The notes: a model not told the origin generated them from the sequence alone. A stretch of 64,000 bases of DNA from Neolentinus lepideus HHB14362 ss-1 (GCA_001632425.1 KV425556.1:327597-391596), one strand, 5' to 3'; counted from the first letter of the stretch, positions 21,911-34,500 are shown. Made by a program: numbers and translations.

Positions 21911-23081
21911 CCGGCCTAAATTAGACCGGTAGGTTCGTACGCCAGACGGATGTATTCCAGCCGCCAGACGGCTCAAATTGTACGTTTACCATACGAAACC
22001 ACCGGTCGAAATATAGACCCGAATATTGGGAATTCCGACCGGTGTCTACCGAGCTCAATTCAACCCAGGAACGTCTGGTTTTCCGTTCGTTAGTGTTTAT
22101 CAAATTTGAGCAGTTTATCGTAGCCAAAATAATCCATTTTCCGTGCAACCAGTCCTCTAGGATTTCCCCTTATTTTCGAGCACATTTTTCATCCAATTTG
22201 CATCCAGATTGTGTCAAACAGAGAAAAGCACAAATTTCATTAGATCAACGGTAGCAGGCTGTACAACAATGAAAAATATGTTACAGTAGAAGGGCGGTGA
22301 GCTATGAATAGTCAAAGTCTGAGATAGGAATAATGGAAATGTGAAGTAAATTGAAGCAGAGGTAGGAGACCGAAAGAGCAAAAGGGTAGAGCAATGACAT
22401 ACACTGCAGGTCCGAGCCCTTAAACAACCCAGCCTCTCTCTGCAGAAAGTACCCCTATATGTTTGTCATTAGCTAGCACAAAGTAGACGTCACACTTACG
22501 GAGTCCCCGAGGTTCATAGCTTCAGTAGAAATCCGGCCATCCTATGGTTCACTTGAGGATCAGTAAAACATGTCACGATGTTTGTATATGCTCACAATAT
22601 ATCACAAGGCGGCTAAAGGACCTCTGGATCCATAAACATAAGCTCATCATATCAGAGAACTCAACAGGTATACATACATACCTATAAACCCATGACCCGT
22701 CATGTCCAGTACAATACCCGTGACGACTGGTCTCTGTAAACCTGATGAGCAAAGATAAATCATGAATGATGCAACATACCTGCATACTAGACACTCTACG
22801 AGGGTTGCGGCAAAGAGGAATCAGACACCATAGAGACTCACGGATGGTAGGCAGAGGCAAGATGAACAAGAGCGCGTCTGAACGCATCCATTTCTTAAGT
22901 CCGATACTGGCATTCCCACGATAGCCGTGCTGCATCAACAGACAAATTTCGACCGTTTATCGCACTAAGTGCCCAGATCATAATTTCAACCGGTTTTCAG
23001 TCGAAACCTGTTTCGACCTTATTCGACCACTTACCGGCTGAAAGTACAAAAACGATCGATTACCTGTCTAATTTAGGCCGG
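21911..23081. mobile_element. Non-autonomous terminal-inverted-repeat DNA element, about 1.17 kb
   Basis: The ends are inverted repeats: CCGGCCTAAATTAGACCGGT at 21911 and its complement at 23061-23081, 20 of 21 positions matching. Just inside each end are several copies of a TTTCGACC / CCGGTCGAAA motif (about 21980-22040 and 22945-23035), as in subterminal repeats bound by transposases. No transposase frame is present, so it would be mobilised in trans. I could not identify a convincing target-site duplication. The middle contains a possible captured exon (see 22385-22560). Confidence 0.6.
22385..22560 (-). pseudogene. Possible captured exon fragment inside the TIR element
   Basis: On the minus strand a short frame reads DGRISTEAMNLGDS. 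It then meets a GTAAGT donor, a 40-odd-bp intron and an ATATAG acceptor before GYFLQREAGLFKGSDLQ. The MNLGDSGY stretch resembles the NLGDSGF core of PTC7-type PP2C phosphatases, but the match is about ten residues only. Treat as a hint, not an identification. Confidence 0.2.
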
Positions 23082-23959
23082 CCTGGTGTGCACAGTGAAC
23101 TCTGAAATACTACCTCTGCAATACCGCTCTATCGCCCCTTCTGAGCAACACATTGATAACATTTCCAATTCCATTTCGTCCTGTCTGCCATCCCGCAATT
23201 TAATAGCATGCCTTCTCGCCAATCTTTGCCTCTCAATAGCCCACCATTTTCAACTGTCTCCTCTCAAACAAGCTCGCTATATTAATGTCGGATCTTCATC
23301 CCCCAACCGTGCCGGGTAGACAGACACCCATCACACGCCTGCCCGCGAAGCTACATCCACCCGCCACGTCGGAAGCACCTTGCCCTCCCAGACCTCGCGT
23401 GTGCCACTCATGCTTCACGCGAATCTATTACAGAAGTGGCCAATACAACCCTCTCATCGCGTCTCCCGGTCCCTTTCTCACCTGCTCGAGACTTTTCCCC
23501 ACCTTTTACGCTCTCGTGACCGCAACCACTGAAGCAGAAGCAAATCAGGCACGCCAAAGAGATAAGAGATCTCGAATAAAGCGTGTCTAGGGTATTCCGA
23601 TGATTAAATATACTGTGAACATACTTATAGTACATTATGTATATCACGAGACGAAAACCGAAAACCGAAGTGCAAGAGAGTAAGACGACCAACGCTGGTG
23701 CAAGAGGAAGAGTAAGAGAACCACATACTGTCCATAAAGCTGAAACAAGACGGGAGGTGTGGGAGGAGGGAAGGACGAAATTCAACGTGAGAAGACAACG
23801 CACGTGAGGAGGAAAGAGCGGCGCGCTGGTGAGCAAATTATCCTACACAGAAGACTCAAAGGATGAGGACGAAAGACGTCGAAAGTCATCACAAAGTAAG
23901 CACGACAACAACATCAGAGCAAGACCCAAGACAAAAGAAGAAAAAAACCACCGCACGTA
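23082..23959. other. Intergenic between TIR element and CAAX protein gene
   Basis: Contains a 101-codon plus-strand frame (23285-23590) with two Cys and a basic C-terminus (QRDKRSRIKRV) but no recognisable domain. I do not call it a gene. Confidence 0.4.
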
Positions 23960-26088
23960 TCACATAATCACGCACTTGCAGCACCCACCCGCCTCCTCCT
24001 CCTCCTCCGCAGACACCTGCATCTGCGCCTGCGGAGCGTGCCCGTTCGCCGACATCGCCTCCGGCTTCGGCGTGTGGTACCTCGCAAACGGCACAGGCGA
24101 CTCTGGCGGCCGCGGGGCACTCTGCCGCACCCGCGCGCGCTCCCGGTCGAGCTCCGGATCATCGTCCAAACTGACTGGCGCTGGCACCGGCGGCACCGGC
24201 TCACCGCGCCACTCGCCCCGCTGTCCGAACTCATCCATGGGTATATCCTCCCCAGCGAGATCCGTGCGGGAGCGCTTGTACTTCGAGTAATCAAACCCAA
24301 ACGTTCCAGGGGCCTGGACAGACGGGAAACGGGGTGATCATGAGTACAGCAGATACGTAACGACCCAGATTGCCTTACCGGCGCGGGATCAGTCTCTTCT
24401 GGCTTCTTTTGTGGGGTACTCCCATCGGCCTCCTCATACAGCCCGTGCAACCCCTTCTTGCGCGCCACGACCGGCAGCACAACCTAGAGATAAGCAGGAA
24501 GCGCGCAGATCAGCACATACAAGGGTATTCATGTCACACAGCATCGCGACGCTCGATCACATGGGGCAAACGCTCACCTCGTCCCAGTTGTCCCTGGACT
24601 TGGGCTGCGTCCACACAGGAATGGCATCCGCCATATCATCGTCTCCGTCCTTGGGAATAGGATACTCTGCGATGGACCGCCGCGAGTCGTCATCCCGCGG
24701 CTTCCGCGGGGGCGTCCGCGCCTGCTTGGCTTTCTTCGCAGAGGATGGAGGCGAAGAAACGGCAGGGCTCTTCGCGCGCCGCTTGGCACTCGCGGCCGCC
24801 GCGGAGTTGACGCGGGAGCGGGTCGGAGTCGAGGGCGTCGAAGGCGATGCACGGGGTTTGGTGGGCGTATTGATTTGTGTGGTTGAGGATGAGGCAAATG
24901 TGGATGGACCTGAGAAGTTGCGGGTGCCGTTGACAGCAGGCATCCGAGGTGATTCCGTCGGCTGCCGTCTGGCTGGTATACGAGATGGGATAGGTGTCCT
25001 GGCGGTCGCGAGCAGGGATGCAGGCAACGCCGCAGCATGCGAATTTGAACTTGCGCCGCCCTCGGTGCTCATGTCGTCGACGCGCTCAAAGTCTGTCAGT
25101 GGCGGCTCGTCGAACATCATCTGTGCCTCCGCATCGTCCATGTACAAGCTTCCCCGAGCACTGAAACTCTCCGCCCTCCTCCGCCTCGCCGTCGTCACCT
25201 CCGTATCCGCGAGCGACGTCCGCACAGTTGTCTTGGACGGCATCTTCCTCAGCGAGTGCCCGTAGCTCGCAATCTCGAGCATCTCCATCCGCTTCCCGAC
25301 CCGCAGCTCGCCGACGCCCCCGTTCCGCGAGTAGTCGCCGCGGTACCAGTGCTCGTACGGGTGCTCCTCCGAGTCCATCGACGAGCGCAGCGACACCTGG
25401 TCCCCCGCGAACGGCGGCTGCTCGCCCAGGATGCCCGACCCGTTCTCGCCCGGCTGCCGGCCGATGTTCACCGACGAGCGCGACGCCCCGTCCACCGCGG
25501 CCATGTCGAATCCGTTCTGCCGGGGCGTTGCGTTGGCTTCGCTGGTGTTGGACGAGAAGTGGCTGGACGCGCTGGGGCTGCGTGCGCGGGGCGATATAGG
25601 TATTCGCGTGGGGCGGCCGTTGACAGCGGGCGAGGTCGAGCGAGGCGTCTCTGGCGGGGGCGGGGAACCGGAACCGTTCATTAGACCATCGTAGACATAT
25701 GGAGTAGACTGTGTCCGCGCCCGTTTGAAGTGCGCTGGGCGGGACGAGGATGCGCTTTGTGAATCAAGTTCGAAGGGGGGTGACTGAGAAAGGCTGGGCC
25801 GCGGGATCGCACTCGGTTTAATGGATGGTGATTGTGGTGGACTGCTCGCAGGCGACGAAAATTGATACAAATTGGGTCCGTAACCATCGTCGCCGAGGGA
25901 AGCCTGGGAGAGCCTGTTCGCCAACATGCGGCTCTCTTGCTCGAGACCTGAGAATAATGATTTAGATAAAGACCAAACGGCCACTTCGAGGGCTGACACT
26001 TACGTTTGCGTAAAGTTGGTACGATCGTCTCATCCCATGATGGCCCTGGATGCAGCGCTGATTGGGCTGTAGCTGTCAATGCAGCCAT
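23960..26088 (-). CDS. Low-complexity protein with C-terminal CAAX prenylation motif
   Basis: Four exons (26004-26088, 24578-25947, 24379-24483, 23960-24313) encode 637 residues. The start segment (residues 1-60) is folded-looking with ETIVPTLRKRLEQESRMLANRLSQ. Most of the rest is Ser/Pro/Thr-rich and probably disordered. Islands that look conserved are EEHPYEHWYRGDYSRN with ELRVGKRMEMLEIASYG, and VVLPVVARKKGLHGLYEEADGS near the C-terminus. The protein ends GGCCKCVIM: CVIM is a CaaX box and the two upstream Cys could be palmitoylated, so membrane attachment is inferred. The DELDRERARVRQ region is charged. I do not recognise the family and assign no function. Splice frames all agree. Confidence 0.8.
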
Positions 26089-26516
26089 GATAAAAGAAAT
26101 CCGTCGCTCCCGTAAATGGCTGAAATTTGAAGAAACTGGGGCTTGGTCGAAAGTAAAGGTGAAGGAATGGCTAGGGCGATACGGTCAGAAAGTACAGCTT
26201 CGAAGAATCCGGCATGCAGGACGGCACAACGAGCGTTGCGAAAGAGCAGAGGCCTGTCAAAGGCGCCCATAACTGCCGGTTCCGAGCTTACCAAATTTGG
26301 GCCGGGTGGCTGGTCACTATCAGAAGTTGTGGCTTAGTATATAGCTTCGGAATAAATCGTGCGAGAGGAAGACGACGGCGACAGGAGAGAAGTGGGAGCA
26401 GACAGCACAGAATCTAGTCCGAACATCGTCGTGTATAACAACGATCATACATTCATATGATCTGCTCAACATTCACGGTCTGTGATAGATGTGGATCATG
26501 ATATCAGAACACAACT

Positions 26517-28831
26517 CTATCCGCTGCATTTGCTCAGAAGAATAAACTCCCCCAGTGCCTTCAGGTAACCTTCCTTATCAACTCTGACCTCTTCCGTCGC
26601 AAACTCCACCGAAACACTGTATGTGATTCCCGCTTCATCGTCAACCACAATGTTTGTCTTGTTCGTAAGCTCATCGAGGATCTTCCCTCCCTTTGACCAC
26701 ACCACTGTGTAGCTTTCCTTAGGTACCACGGGATCCTCGCGAAATTGCGCAAGCGGAACGAGCTCCAGGCCAATGGTCCTTTTCCATTCGCCGGACACGT
26801 CTTGCCTACAGCCCGTGTAAATGTCGTCTATGAGGTGGACGCGCTTCAGGAGAGACATCCAGAGCCCTTCTGTGCAAGCAGAGCAGAAGTTGGGCGTAGT
26901 CACGATGCGCATCAAGCAGTCTTCGTTGGTCGGCCTGTAGGTGGTCTCATTCTGCTCCGAGAAGCTGAACCAGTCGTCATCAGGCACCGTCTGAGTAGAT
27001 CGCCGTTGCGACTCACGTGGGGAAGAGACCATAATAACCCGCCGTCGAGTTGAATCTAAAAGCAGTGAGCTACGTACGAAACTTTAAATGCTAGGCACTC
27101 ACTCTTTTTCAGTCCCAAACTCCAAGATCTCCACACTACAAAGTTGGGCAATTCCCTCAAGACCCTTGTCATTCAGACTGAACTTAACCTCATGCACACC
27201 CTCGCTCAGCGCGTCATGACTATGAATATCATAGTGCCACCGATCAACCCCAATGTCTTTCCTGGGCACCCAACCCAAATCCTCTCCATTGAACTCTACA
27301 CTCAGTGCCGCCTTTTCTGGAATGCCAGACAGTGAAAATCGCACGAGGTATCGGCTGTACATGCCAGAGGAATTGAACGTCGTGGACCAGGGATCCGTCG
27401 TGTTCAACATTGTCCAGGCGTAGTTCTGCATGGGCATGACGGAGCGCTCAACGCGTGGGGGCTCGGCGAAGGGCTCGGAGAGCCATTGCTTCCAGGATGC
27501 ATTAAGACCGTGTGCTGCGTTGACGCCGAAATACGCATAGCCGCCGTCGTACTCCTCGCCGACGTCAATGACGGAGTGGCCGAGCTCGTGCCTGTGATAG
27601 TGAGACGGTGCTGCACGTACACAACAGGGCAACCGTACCTGAGGACTAACGCCCCGTTTGCGAGAGATGGAGTTATAACCCTAACACCAGCGTTAAACAT
27701 TGTGATATCACAAACTCGATCTGACTTACGTGAATTCGCCTCCCAAACCTGCAGCAGACGGCTGCAATCAGACAGGATGCGACGGCGACATAAACGGAGC
27801 TGACCTCCATACAATGGATCATTTCCTTGATGCAAGCGTCGTATGATTCATCATATTCTCTTTACATCGCAAGATGTACGCACCCATCAGGATCGGATAA
27901 TCACATTTATCACCCATAGAGAAACATGCAGCTCGGGCTTGATCTGGCTTGCTGTAGTAAACCCCCCTCAGCTCCGTGCCGTCACGGTACAAACCGAACG
28001 CAGTGCTGTTGATATTTGTATTTGAGAATCATGACATCGTTATCTGCACTTAATCTGCCTACTCTTTGGGTTTGCCGCCCACGCCAATGCCACTCTACAA
28101 GAGACGGGCCTAAATCGTCCCGAGTGCGGCGAAAAAGAAGAGAACACACCTCTTGGCTGGGAGTGAAAGCGGCCCAGAAATTTAGCAGTGGTTTTACGGT
28201 GTTGAACGTCTGATTCGATGAGATATCCTGTGCTAGTCTCTGCGCATCTTCCAGAAACTTGGGATGTTCCTCCTCGGTATCTGTGCTCACTGTGATATGG
28301 CATCCACTTGTTTGCAAATGCATAAGACGTACACCCATCGGCGAAGAAGACCAGATCTACGCGGTTTGCTGACTTGCCAGATAGAATCAGCGGTTCAATC
28401 GTCAAAGCAGGAACCTTAAGTGGAAAAGCTACGCTCCCAGGTGCTGAGAGCACCTCCTGAGTACCAGCAAACTCTTCAGGTCGTATGCTATCGTTATCCA
28501 GGAAGACGGTATGCCGCCAAGTGCTTTCGTGTCCACACAGTTGCCTCGCCTGAGCCCACAAGACCTGCTTATCATAGCTGAAAAAGCGCACTCGTTCAAC
28601 CTCGTCGGATCCATGGCTATGGCGTCCATCCAGTGGTACATGGGTCGATGGTAGATGCTCTACGAGATAACTTCCAGGTTCATCCCTTAGACCCCTGTGC
28701 AGCTGAGTTTCACGCAAGGCCAAGAATGTGCATTCCTTATGCCGGTGCACGACAAGCTCGTGTGGCCTGGAAGGAGGAAAAAGGGCCTGCACCCAAGGCA
28801 AGAACAGCGCCAGAACAGACGCTCGCAGCAT
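26517..28831 (-). CDS. Secreted M64-family (IgA peptidase-like) zinc metallopeptidase
   Basis: Ten exons (28333-28831, 28150-28280, 28063-28094, 27884-28005, 27805-27825, 27730-27748, 27639-27680, 27103-27591, 27017-27055, 26517-26964) encode 613 residues. The N-terminus MLRASVLALFLPWVQA fits a signal peptide. The N-terminal beta-domain ends before VDLVFFADGYT, the usual M64 entry motif. The zinc motif is HELGHSVIDVGEEYDGGYAYFG, with HExxH and a downstream acidic pair. The C-terminal half has the FSLSGIPEKAALSVEFNG beta domain and RPTNEDCLMRIVTTPNFCSACTEGLW. The intron after FPT must be the 52-nt one ending in TTCAG before CTTCTCGG; other choices shift the frame. Two exons are only 21 and 19 nt. 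It is an extracellular protease. Confidence 0.92.
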
Positions 28832-29575
28832 TTCGCGGAGACTCGAGGAGACCGAATATCGAGCTCAAGATCGATCGAGTATGAAGTCGGAACATGCCGA
28901 AGTTAATATCATGATGGACGTGTTCCATGTGGCGTAATGATAGCATAATGATCATACATATAGATACACAAAGCTCCTTCATTTGATTCCGGATCGGAAA
29001 CACAACGACAATATGTGCTTCGCATATGGCAGAATCTGTCTCAGCTTACATCGAAGCATATACATGAAAGGCGAGTGAGGATAGATCGCCGTGAATTCAA
29101 CCCGGGACAAGGTTGGTCTTTGCGGAGGAGTTGCGAACGAACGGAACTGGAAACAATACAATAGTCTATCTGTTGGGAGGAGTAAGGAAACCGATGAGAG
29201 AACAAGTTCAAGGTCGGGACCGGTGTATCAATTCGTTTTCATCCAGCAATCGAACAGAGAACTGTGGCGAAAGAATCGCCACCGCCTAGAATAGATACAA
29301 GTGATGACCATGTTCTGACATTTTACACAGCAGATCGGAGACGACGTACGAATGAAGCATAGCCCGCCCCTCAGGGACGGTAAGCACTGGGACCGAAATA
29401 GTTTGCACTAAAGCAACGCAAACGTAGCGCATGACAATCCGGAGTTTGGAAAGCTGAATGAGCGTTGAGGACAATAAGAAATATTGCTTCTACGCCGTGC
29501 GCCCCCTGTCAAGGATAGACGGAATACACAAGCTATCATTCTTCACGTCGTTCGGCCCCGAGACTGGACGCGTTG
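28832..29575. other. Intergenic upstream of M64 peptidase
   Basis: No supported gene. Short frames here overlap on both strands and lack similarity. Confidence 0.5.
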
Positions 29576-30113
29576 TCAAACGCAGCGGCATCCCTGTTCG
29601 CTCTGATTTCGTATCGAGGGTGCCGACATCGCCCGCGGCGCCACAGCGCTGGTGAAGAGCAGTGCTGGTGCGACGTCGGATAGCCTAAACATAGGAAAAG
29701 AACATACCAGATTTGGACACGTGATTCTTGATTGCGAGAGGCGTGTCCATAAGGGCTGTGTGAACGACGTCGGCTTCATTAGCGGCATGCCATTGAGCCT
29801 CAAAGTTCGCTGCCATCCATTCAGGAGGAATACCCGAAAGGAAAACAATTGATTGTCTTCCGTGACCAGAAGAGCTGTGCCTCAATTCTTATGACCGGCC
29901 ACAATCAAGCACCACTGCACAGGTCCACCAATAAGGAAACATGAATGAACCAACATCCTGGTGGCGTTTCAACTTGACGGAGTGAACTTACCTGTCCTAT
30001 GATCCGATAAAGGGTCCCTTTTACCACAGCTCGGGCCTTCCCTTTCCTCCGCGCCCCTCCACTATCGCTCGTCGCATTGTCGCGACAGTCGCTAGCACTG
30101 GCCCGAAGGTCAT
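29576..30113 (-). CDS. Tentative orphan gene, head to head with the F-box gene
   Basis: A possible three-exon minus-strand gene. ATG 30113 opens a basic stretch (TMRRAIVEGRGGKGRPEL). A GTAAAAG donor and a GGCACAG acceptor lead into a 60-residue frame with IVFLSGIPPEWMAANFEAQW and HAANEADVVHTALMD, then a short intron into a tail ending CRCV. The middle segment reads like real protein, but I do not recognise the family. Alternative splice choices (including a 23-nt intron) give other tails, so the structure is uncertain. Confidence 0.3.
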
Positions 30114-30148
30114 TATGCGGGAAGCCAGAATCAAACCTTATATATTTA

Positions 30149-30716
30149 ATGGCATCTCTTCCTTCAACCCCAAACACAACTGAGCGGCGAAGTCTTTCGG
30201 AACTCCCAGAGATATTGATAGAGGAAATCCTGCTGCATCTGGAGGTGCCGGAAATGGTCCACTGCAGAGAGGTATGTTCCACCGTTATAAGAGTCGCATA
30301 AAACATGTTGACAGCTCCTAAAAATGCTCAGCTTTGCTCACGGGTCCGAGATGTTATCGATGACTCGGACCACTTACAAGACGAGATCGACTACTACATC
30401 GAAGAGGAAGTCAGCGTGTATAAATTGCGAGATGTATTGCCACAAGAACTGCAAGCCGAAGACGAGGCGGTCGTGTTGAACAATGGTGCGTGGTGTTCAA
30501 CCAGGGTCGCGTACAAAACTGACATGCTCCCTGGCAGCCGCGGATTATATGGACGTGCTAGAGCGATCTAACGAACTGTTGGAAGAACGTCTGAACCGCA
30601 TATTCCGAGAGTTGGAAGAGCTGAAAGCAGTAACTTTGGAGAATGCCCGTCGAGTCCTCGGAGAACAAGGATTATCGGACTTCAGTAATCACGTCGGGGA
30701 AGGAGAATATGTATAG
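30149..30716 (+). CDS. Small F-box protein with C-terminal coiled coil
   Basis: Three exons (30149-30271, 30332-30485, 30538-30716) encode 151 residues. The first exon carries an F-box start (LSELPEILIEEILLHLEVPEMVHCREV), the canonical Skp1-binding helix pattern. Exon 2 is acidic (DDSDHLQDEIDYYIEEE). Exon 3 is a predicted coiled coil (YMDVLERSNELLEERLNRIFRELEELKAVTLENARRVL). The compact F-box plus coiled-coil layout suggests an adaptor for an SCF-type ligase, but the target is unknown. The start lies only 35 bp from the tentative minus-strand gene start, so the two would share a promoter; TATATTTA sits just upstream. Confidence 0.65.
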
Positions 30717-31512
30717 CATACTTTCATTACTTTAATTTATCCGTAAACAGTTCGGCTATTCGATGGTGCTGGCTTGCCTTCTCGATTCGTTGAGAGCCGT
30801 ACAGCCGGACAGACCTATTCGTAATAAGATTTACTTCCACCTGGCTATTCCCCAGATCAGAAACAGGCATGGTATATGAACGCAGAAGGTGTCCTCGGGC
30901 TTCGGGATTGTAGTAATGTCAACCATCCTGGGTTCGGGACACAGTTCGCCACAGCGCACTTGTATAGTGGAGACCTAAATTTGCGTGAAAGCGTTCCGCG
31001 CCCGATGCCATGTCAAGATAAGCTTTAGCAGCTGAGAAGACATTCCTTTTAACAAGAACTGACGCATCGCACGAGCTGATTTTTATACCATCCATCGCGA
31101 CGCAATTCGCGAGGACGCTCACCATACCTCATCTCTCCTAGCTACGGAGTGACTGTAGCGCTGACATAGACTGACAATCCCGTAACCGGTATGGAAGATT
31201 GGCACGACACCCATGACACGTATAAGCATCCTTTTGCTGCAGTGTTCGTGAGGAAAAGCTCAGTGGAGACCGAATTGCAGCACATGTCGAACGAGTGCAA
31301 GTTACGGAAGTATTTGCGAAAGTCACGAATTAGCCGAACGGCGAAGTCCGTATCCGCTTTGGTCCTGGATGCCACCGTCTGCCATAGTCAGCGCCGGACG
31401 CGACCCCCCAGAGCGCGTCTTGGAACTCGACTCTCAACAGCTGTTACCTAGATAACTGGGTGAAACTGAAAGGACTCTGAATTTCTCGAGCTGAAGCGTT
31501 ATAGGAGCCAAC
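30717..31512. other. Intergenic upstream of the septation kinase
   Basis: About 0.8 kb containing the kinase promoter. Short frames only; nothing supported. Confidence 0.5.
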
Positions 31513-34500
31513 ATGCCGGCACCTCTAGGCTCGAGCTCGGGTGCCGGGAGCTCTAAGCTCCTTGGAGACTATGTGAGACGGCGTTCCCAATCGTCCATGG
31601 GCAAATTCACGGATTGACTGACGACTATATTTCTACAGCAACTGGGAGATTCGTTAGGCAAAGGTGCTTTCGGGCAGGTGTTTCGTGCGTGGATCTAGAT
31701 CAGGTATCCGCTGAGTGTGAAGTATAACGTTCGGATGTGTAGGTGCGCTGAACTGGGCGACTGGAGAAACTGTTGCGATTAAGGAGATTCAGTTGAGCAA
31801 TATTCCCAAGGGAGAGCTCGGTGAGATCATGGTACGCACTGCCGTCGCACCACGAAGCTGAAATGTTAATCGTTTGGTGACTCCTAGTCTGAGATTGACC
31901 TGCTCAAAAATCTTGATGTGAGGAAAGTTGTGCCGAATACGCTGATGTGACTAATTGCGTGACAGCATCCTAATATCGTCAAGTACAAGGGTTTCAAGAA
32001 AGAGCACGAGCATCTCTATATTATTCTTGAGTATGTTGTTCTGGACGGTCGGTGCTATGCATCTAATCCATATCTAGGTTCTGCGAGAACGGTTCTCTCC
32101 ACAACATATGCAAACGTTTCGGAAAATTTCCGGAGAACCTCGTCGCTGTATATATCTCTCAAGTTTTAGAAGGGCTGGTCTACCTCCATGACCAGGGTGT
32201 CATTCACCGGGACATTAAGGGCGCCAATATCCTGACGAACAAAGACGGCTGTGTTAAGTTGGCTGACTTCGGTGTCGCGAGTAAGGCAACACCAGGAGTG
32301 GTCAACGACGCTGCCGTCGTGGGAAGTCCTTATTGGAGTGAGTACTGAAGAGATGCGTGTCCGTTCGCCAGTCTCAACATCATACGATGTACAGTGGCAC
32401 CAGAAGTCATTGAACAGTCAGGTGCTACAACTGCTTCTGACATCTGGTCAGTCTCACGGCAATGCACTCGAATTGTCTACTGATTCCGTCCCAGGAGCGT
32501 AGGATGCACGGTGATCGAGCTACTCGAGGGCAAGCCGCCTTACCACTTCCTGGATCCAATGCCCGCGCTTTTCCGCATCGTTCAGGATGATTGTCCTCCC
32601 ATACCCGAAGGTGCCTCACCGATTGTCAGGAACTTTCTGGAGCACTGCTTCCAGAAAGATGCAAACCTGCGGATATCAGCGAAGAAACTTCTAAAGCATC
32701 CTTGGATGATCGCTGCGCGGCGGCAGATGGGCGGGAACGGCGTGGGCGACGCCCAGGCTGCTAATGCCAAGCAAGAAGGGCGAAGGCCTCCCAGCAATTA
32801 TAACTATGACGAAGCGGTCTTGAAGGTACAAGAATGGAACGAGGCCTTGAAATGTAACCATCTATGTATATGCGCCTGTATGGTATAGTTATCTCACATA
32901 ATCATGCAGCACCGTCACGACCATCAAAGCATCCCGGACGTACTCGTCCTACCACACCTCCTGACTCTCCTTTACTTGACATCTCGAACGCGCCTGGCAT
33001 ACCGGCCTCGACGTCTGCAGGATCCCAGCCTACGGTAACCCCCGGTTGGCGAATGCCTGCTGTGTCCAATGGCAAGGCTCCCACATCCATCATTCAACCG
33101 CGCATAATCCTGCAACAACCCGAAGAACAGACGGATAACTGGGATGATGATTTCGAGGAAGGCATATCCTTCTCAAAACTCCAAGGTATGGGTTTGTCGT
33201 AGTTCCACTTTGACTTACTCAGGGACTGTTCTCTCCTAGCTCTTGAGAAACCGTCTGGAGAAGAAGAGAAGGTCGAGGCGGAGGAAAATGATCAGACCAT
33301 CCGTCCCAATCGAAGTCCTCCCGCCAAGCCGTCTATACCTTTGGCAAAGCCTCCACCCGAGAATATAGATCCCATAGTCGAAGATTATTCCGATCTCGGT
33401 TTCGATGAAGACGACGCCCAACTATCTCAGAAAGTGTTAGACTTCAAGGTATGATATATAGATGAGTATGGTTGCTGCCGTCACGTCTAATGCCGACCTC
33501 AAGAACTCGCATGTTCGGGGTTTGTACCATCCAAATGACATCAAGACATTTGGTCTGGGAAAAATATCCCCAGGCCCCAGGACTGCGCCTCTTCCAAATT
33601 TGCATCGGAAGTCTTCGCGGCCTTCACTCAGTCCAGTTTCTACTTCCCCAAATGCCGTAGCAGGGCCTTCGAGTGGCCATCCACATTCTCATTCTCGTTC
33701 GTCGTCCTTCGTTGGCTCATCTAGCGGCTCTTTTGGGCGGTCCGAAGTCAAGCGTCTGGCGAGCCAACAGAATGAATTCAATAAGTATGCAGAAGATGAC
33801 GACGAAGACTATGATGATGTGTTTGACAAGCCGCACGGCAACAGTGAGTTATTCTTGCCCTGACGGTGTTAAGAAAAACTCATCGTCACATCAAGCCAAT
33901 GGTCCGGCTCTGCAGCGGCTGCAATTGACAACTCGGCTCTCGAGCAGATCATGGGTGGGTTTGCTTGCGATCGGTCCTTGAGATGTTGTGTTTACCATGT
34001 GTTCAGTTAGGTGATGACGACATGGACGAAGAAGACCCCTTCGCTGAGGTACGTATTTCTGAGTTATTGTGTGGGTTGTGCAACAAAATAATACGCTATC
34101 TTAGATCGACGAAGGGTTTTCTGAGGATGATCTGGAGTCAAATCTGCAGCGTGATAAATACGCTCGTCTATGCAACACGGTGAATGAACTTCTAGATCAA
34201 CTGACTCCGTCGGCACCCGATTTCCAGCTACGTGATGCCTGTGATCAACTTGTGAGTGGCTGAAATATGCAGTGATTCCAGTCCCAACCCCTCGTAGATG
34301 ACCATCCTGCAAGATGTGCCGGAGATGCAAGAACAGCTGGTCTCGTCTCACGGCATGTTGGCTATACTCGAAGTTCTGGAGAGCAGATATTCGAGAGATG
34401 TAGTGCTAAAGCTACTTCAAATAGTGAATCTGGTAAGGCTTTCGTGATTCTATTATGCTCCAAGGCTTATGCATGAATACAGCTTGTTGCGGACGACATG

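Noticed and set aside
26965..27016. Apparent frameshift in the M64 peptidase after YYGLFP
   Set aside because: With the 52-nt intron ending in GGTTCAG the frame continues as TFSEQNETTYRPTNED, which fits the family pattern. The total exon length is divisible by three.
29685..29707. 23-nt intron in the tentative orphan gene
   Set aside because: Too short for a spliceosomal intron in this genome. A 43-nt alternative with a CACCAG acceptor fits better, although the gene itself stays uncertain.
30500..30571. Longer second exon of the small F-box gene reading to position 30571
   Set aside because: That reading ignores a GT donor at 30486 and CAG acceptor at 30537. Splicing there gives an uninterrupted coiled coil to the stop at 30716.
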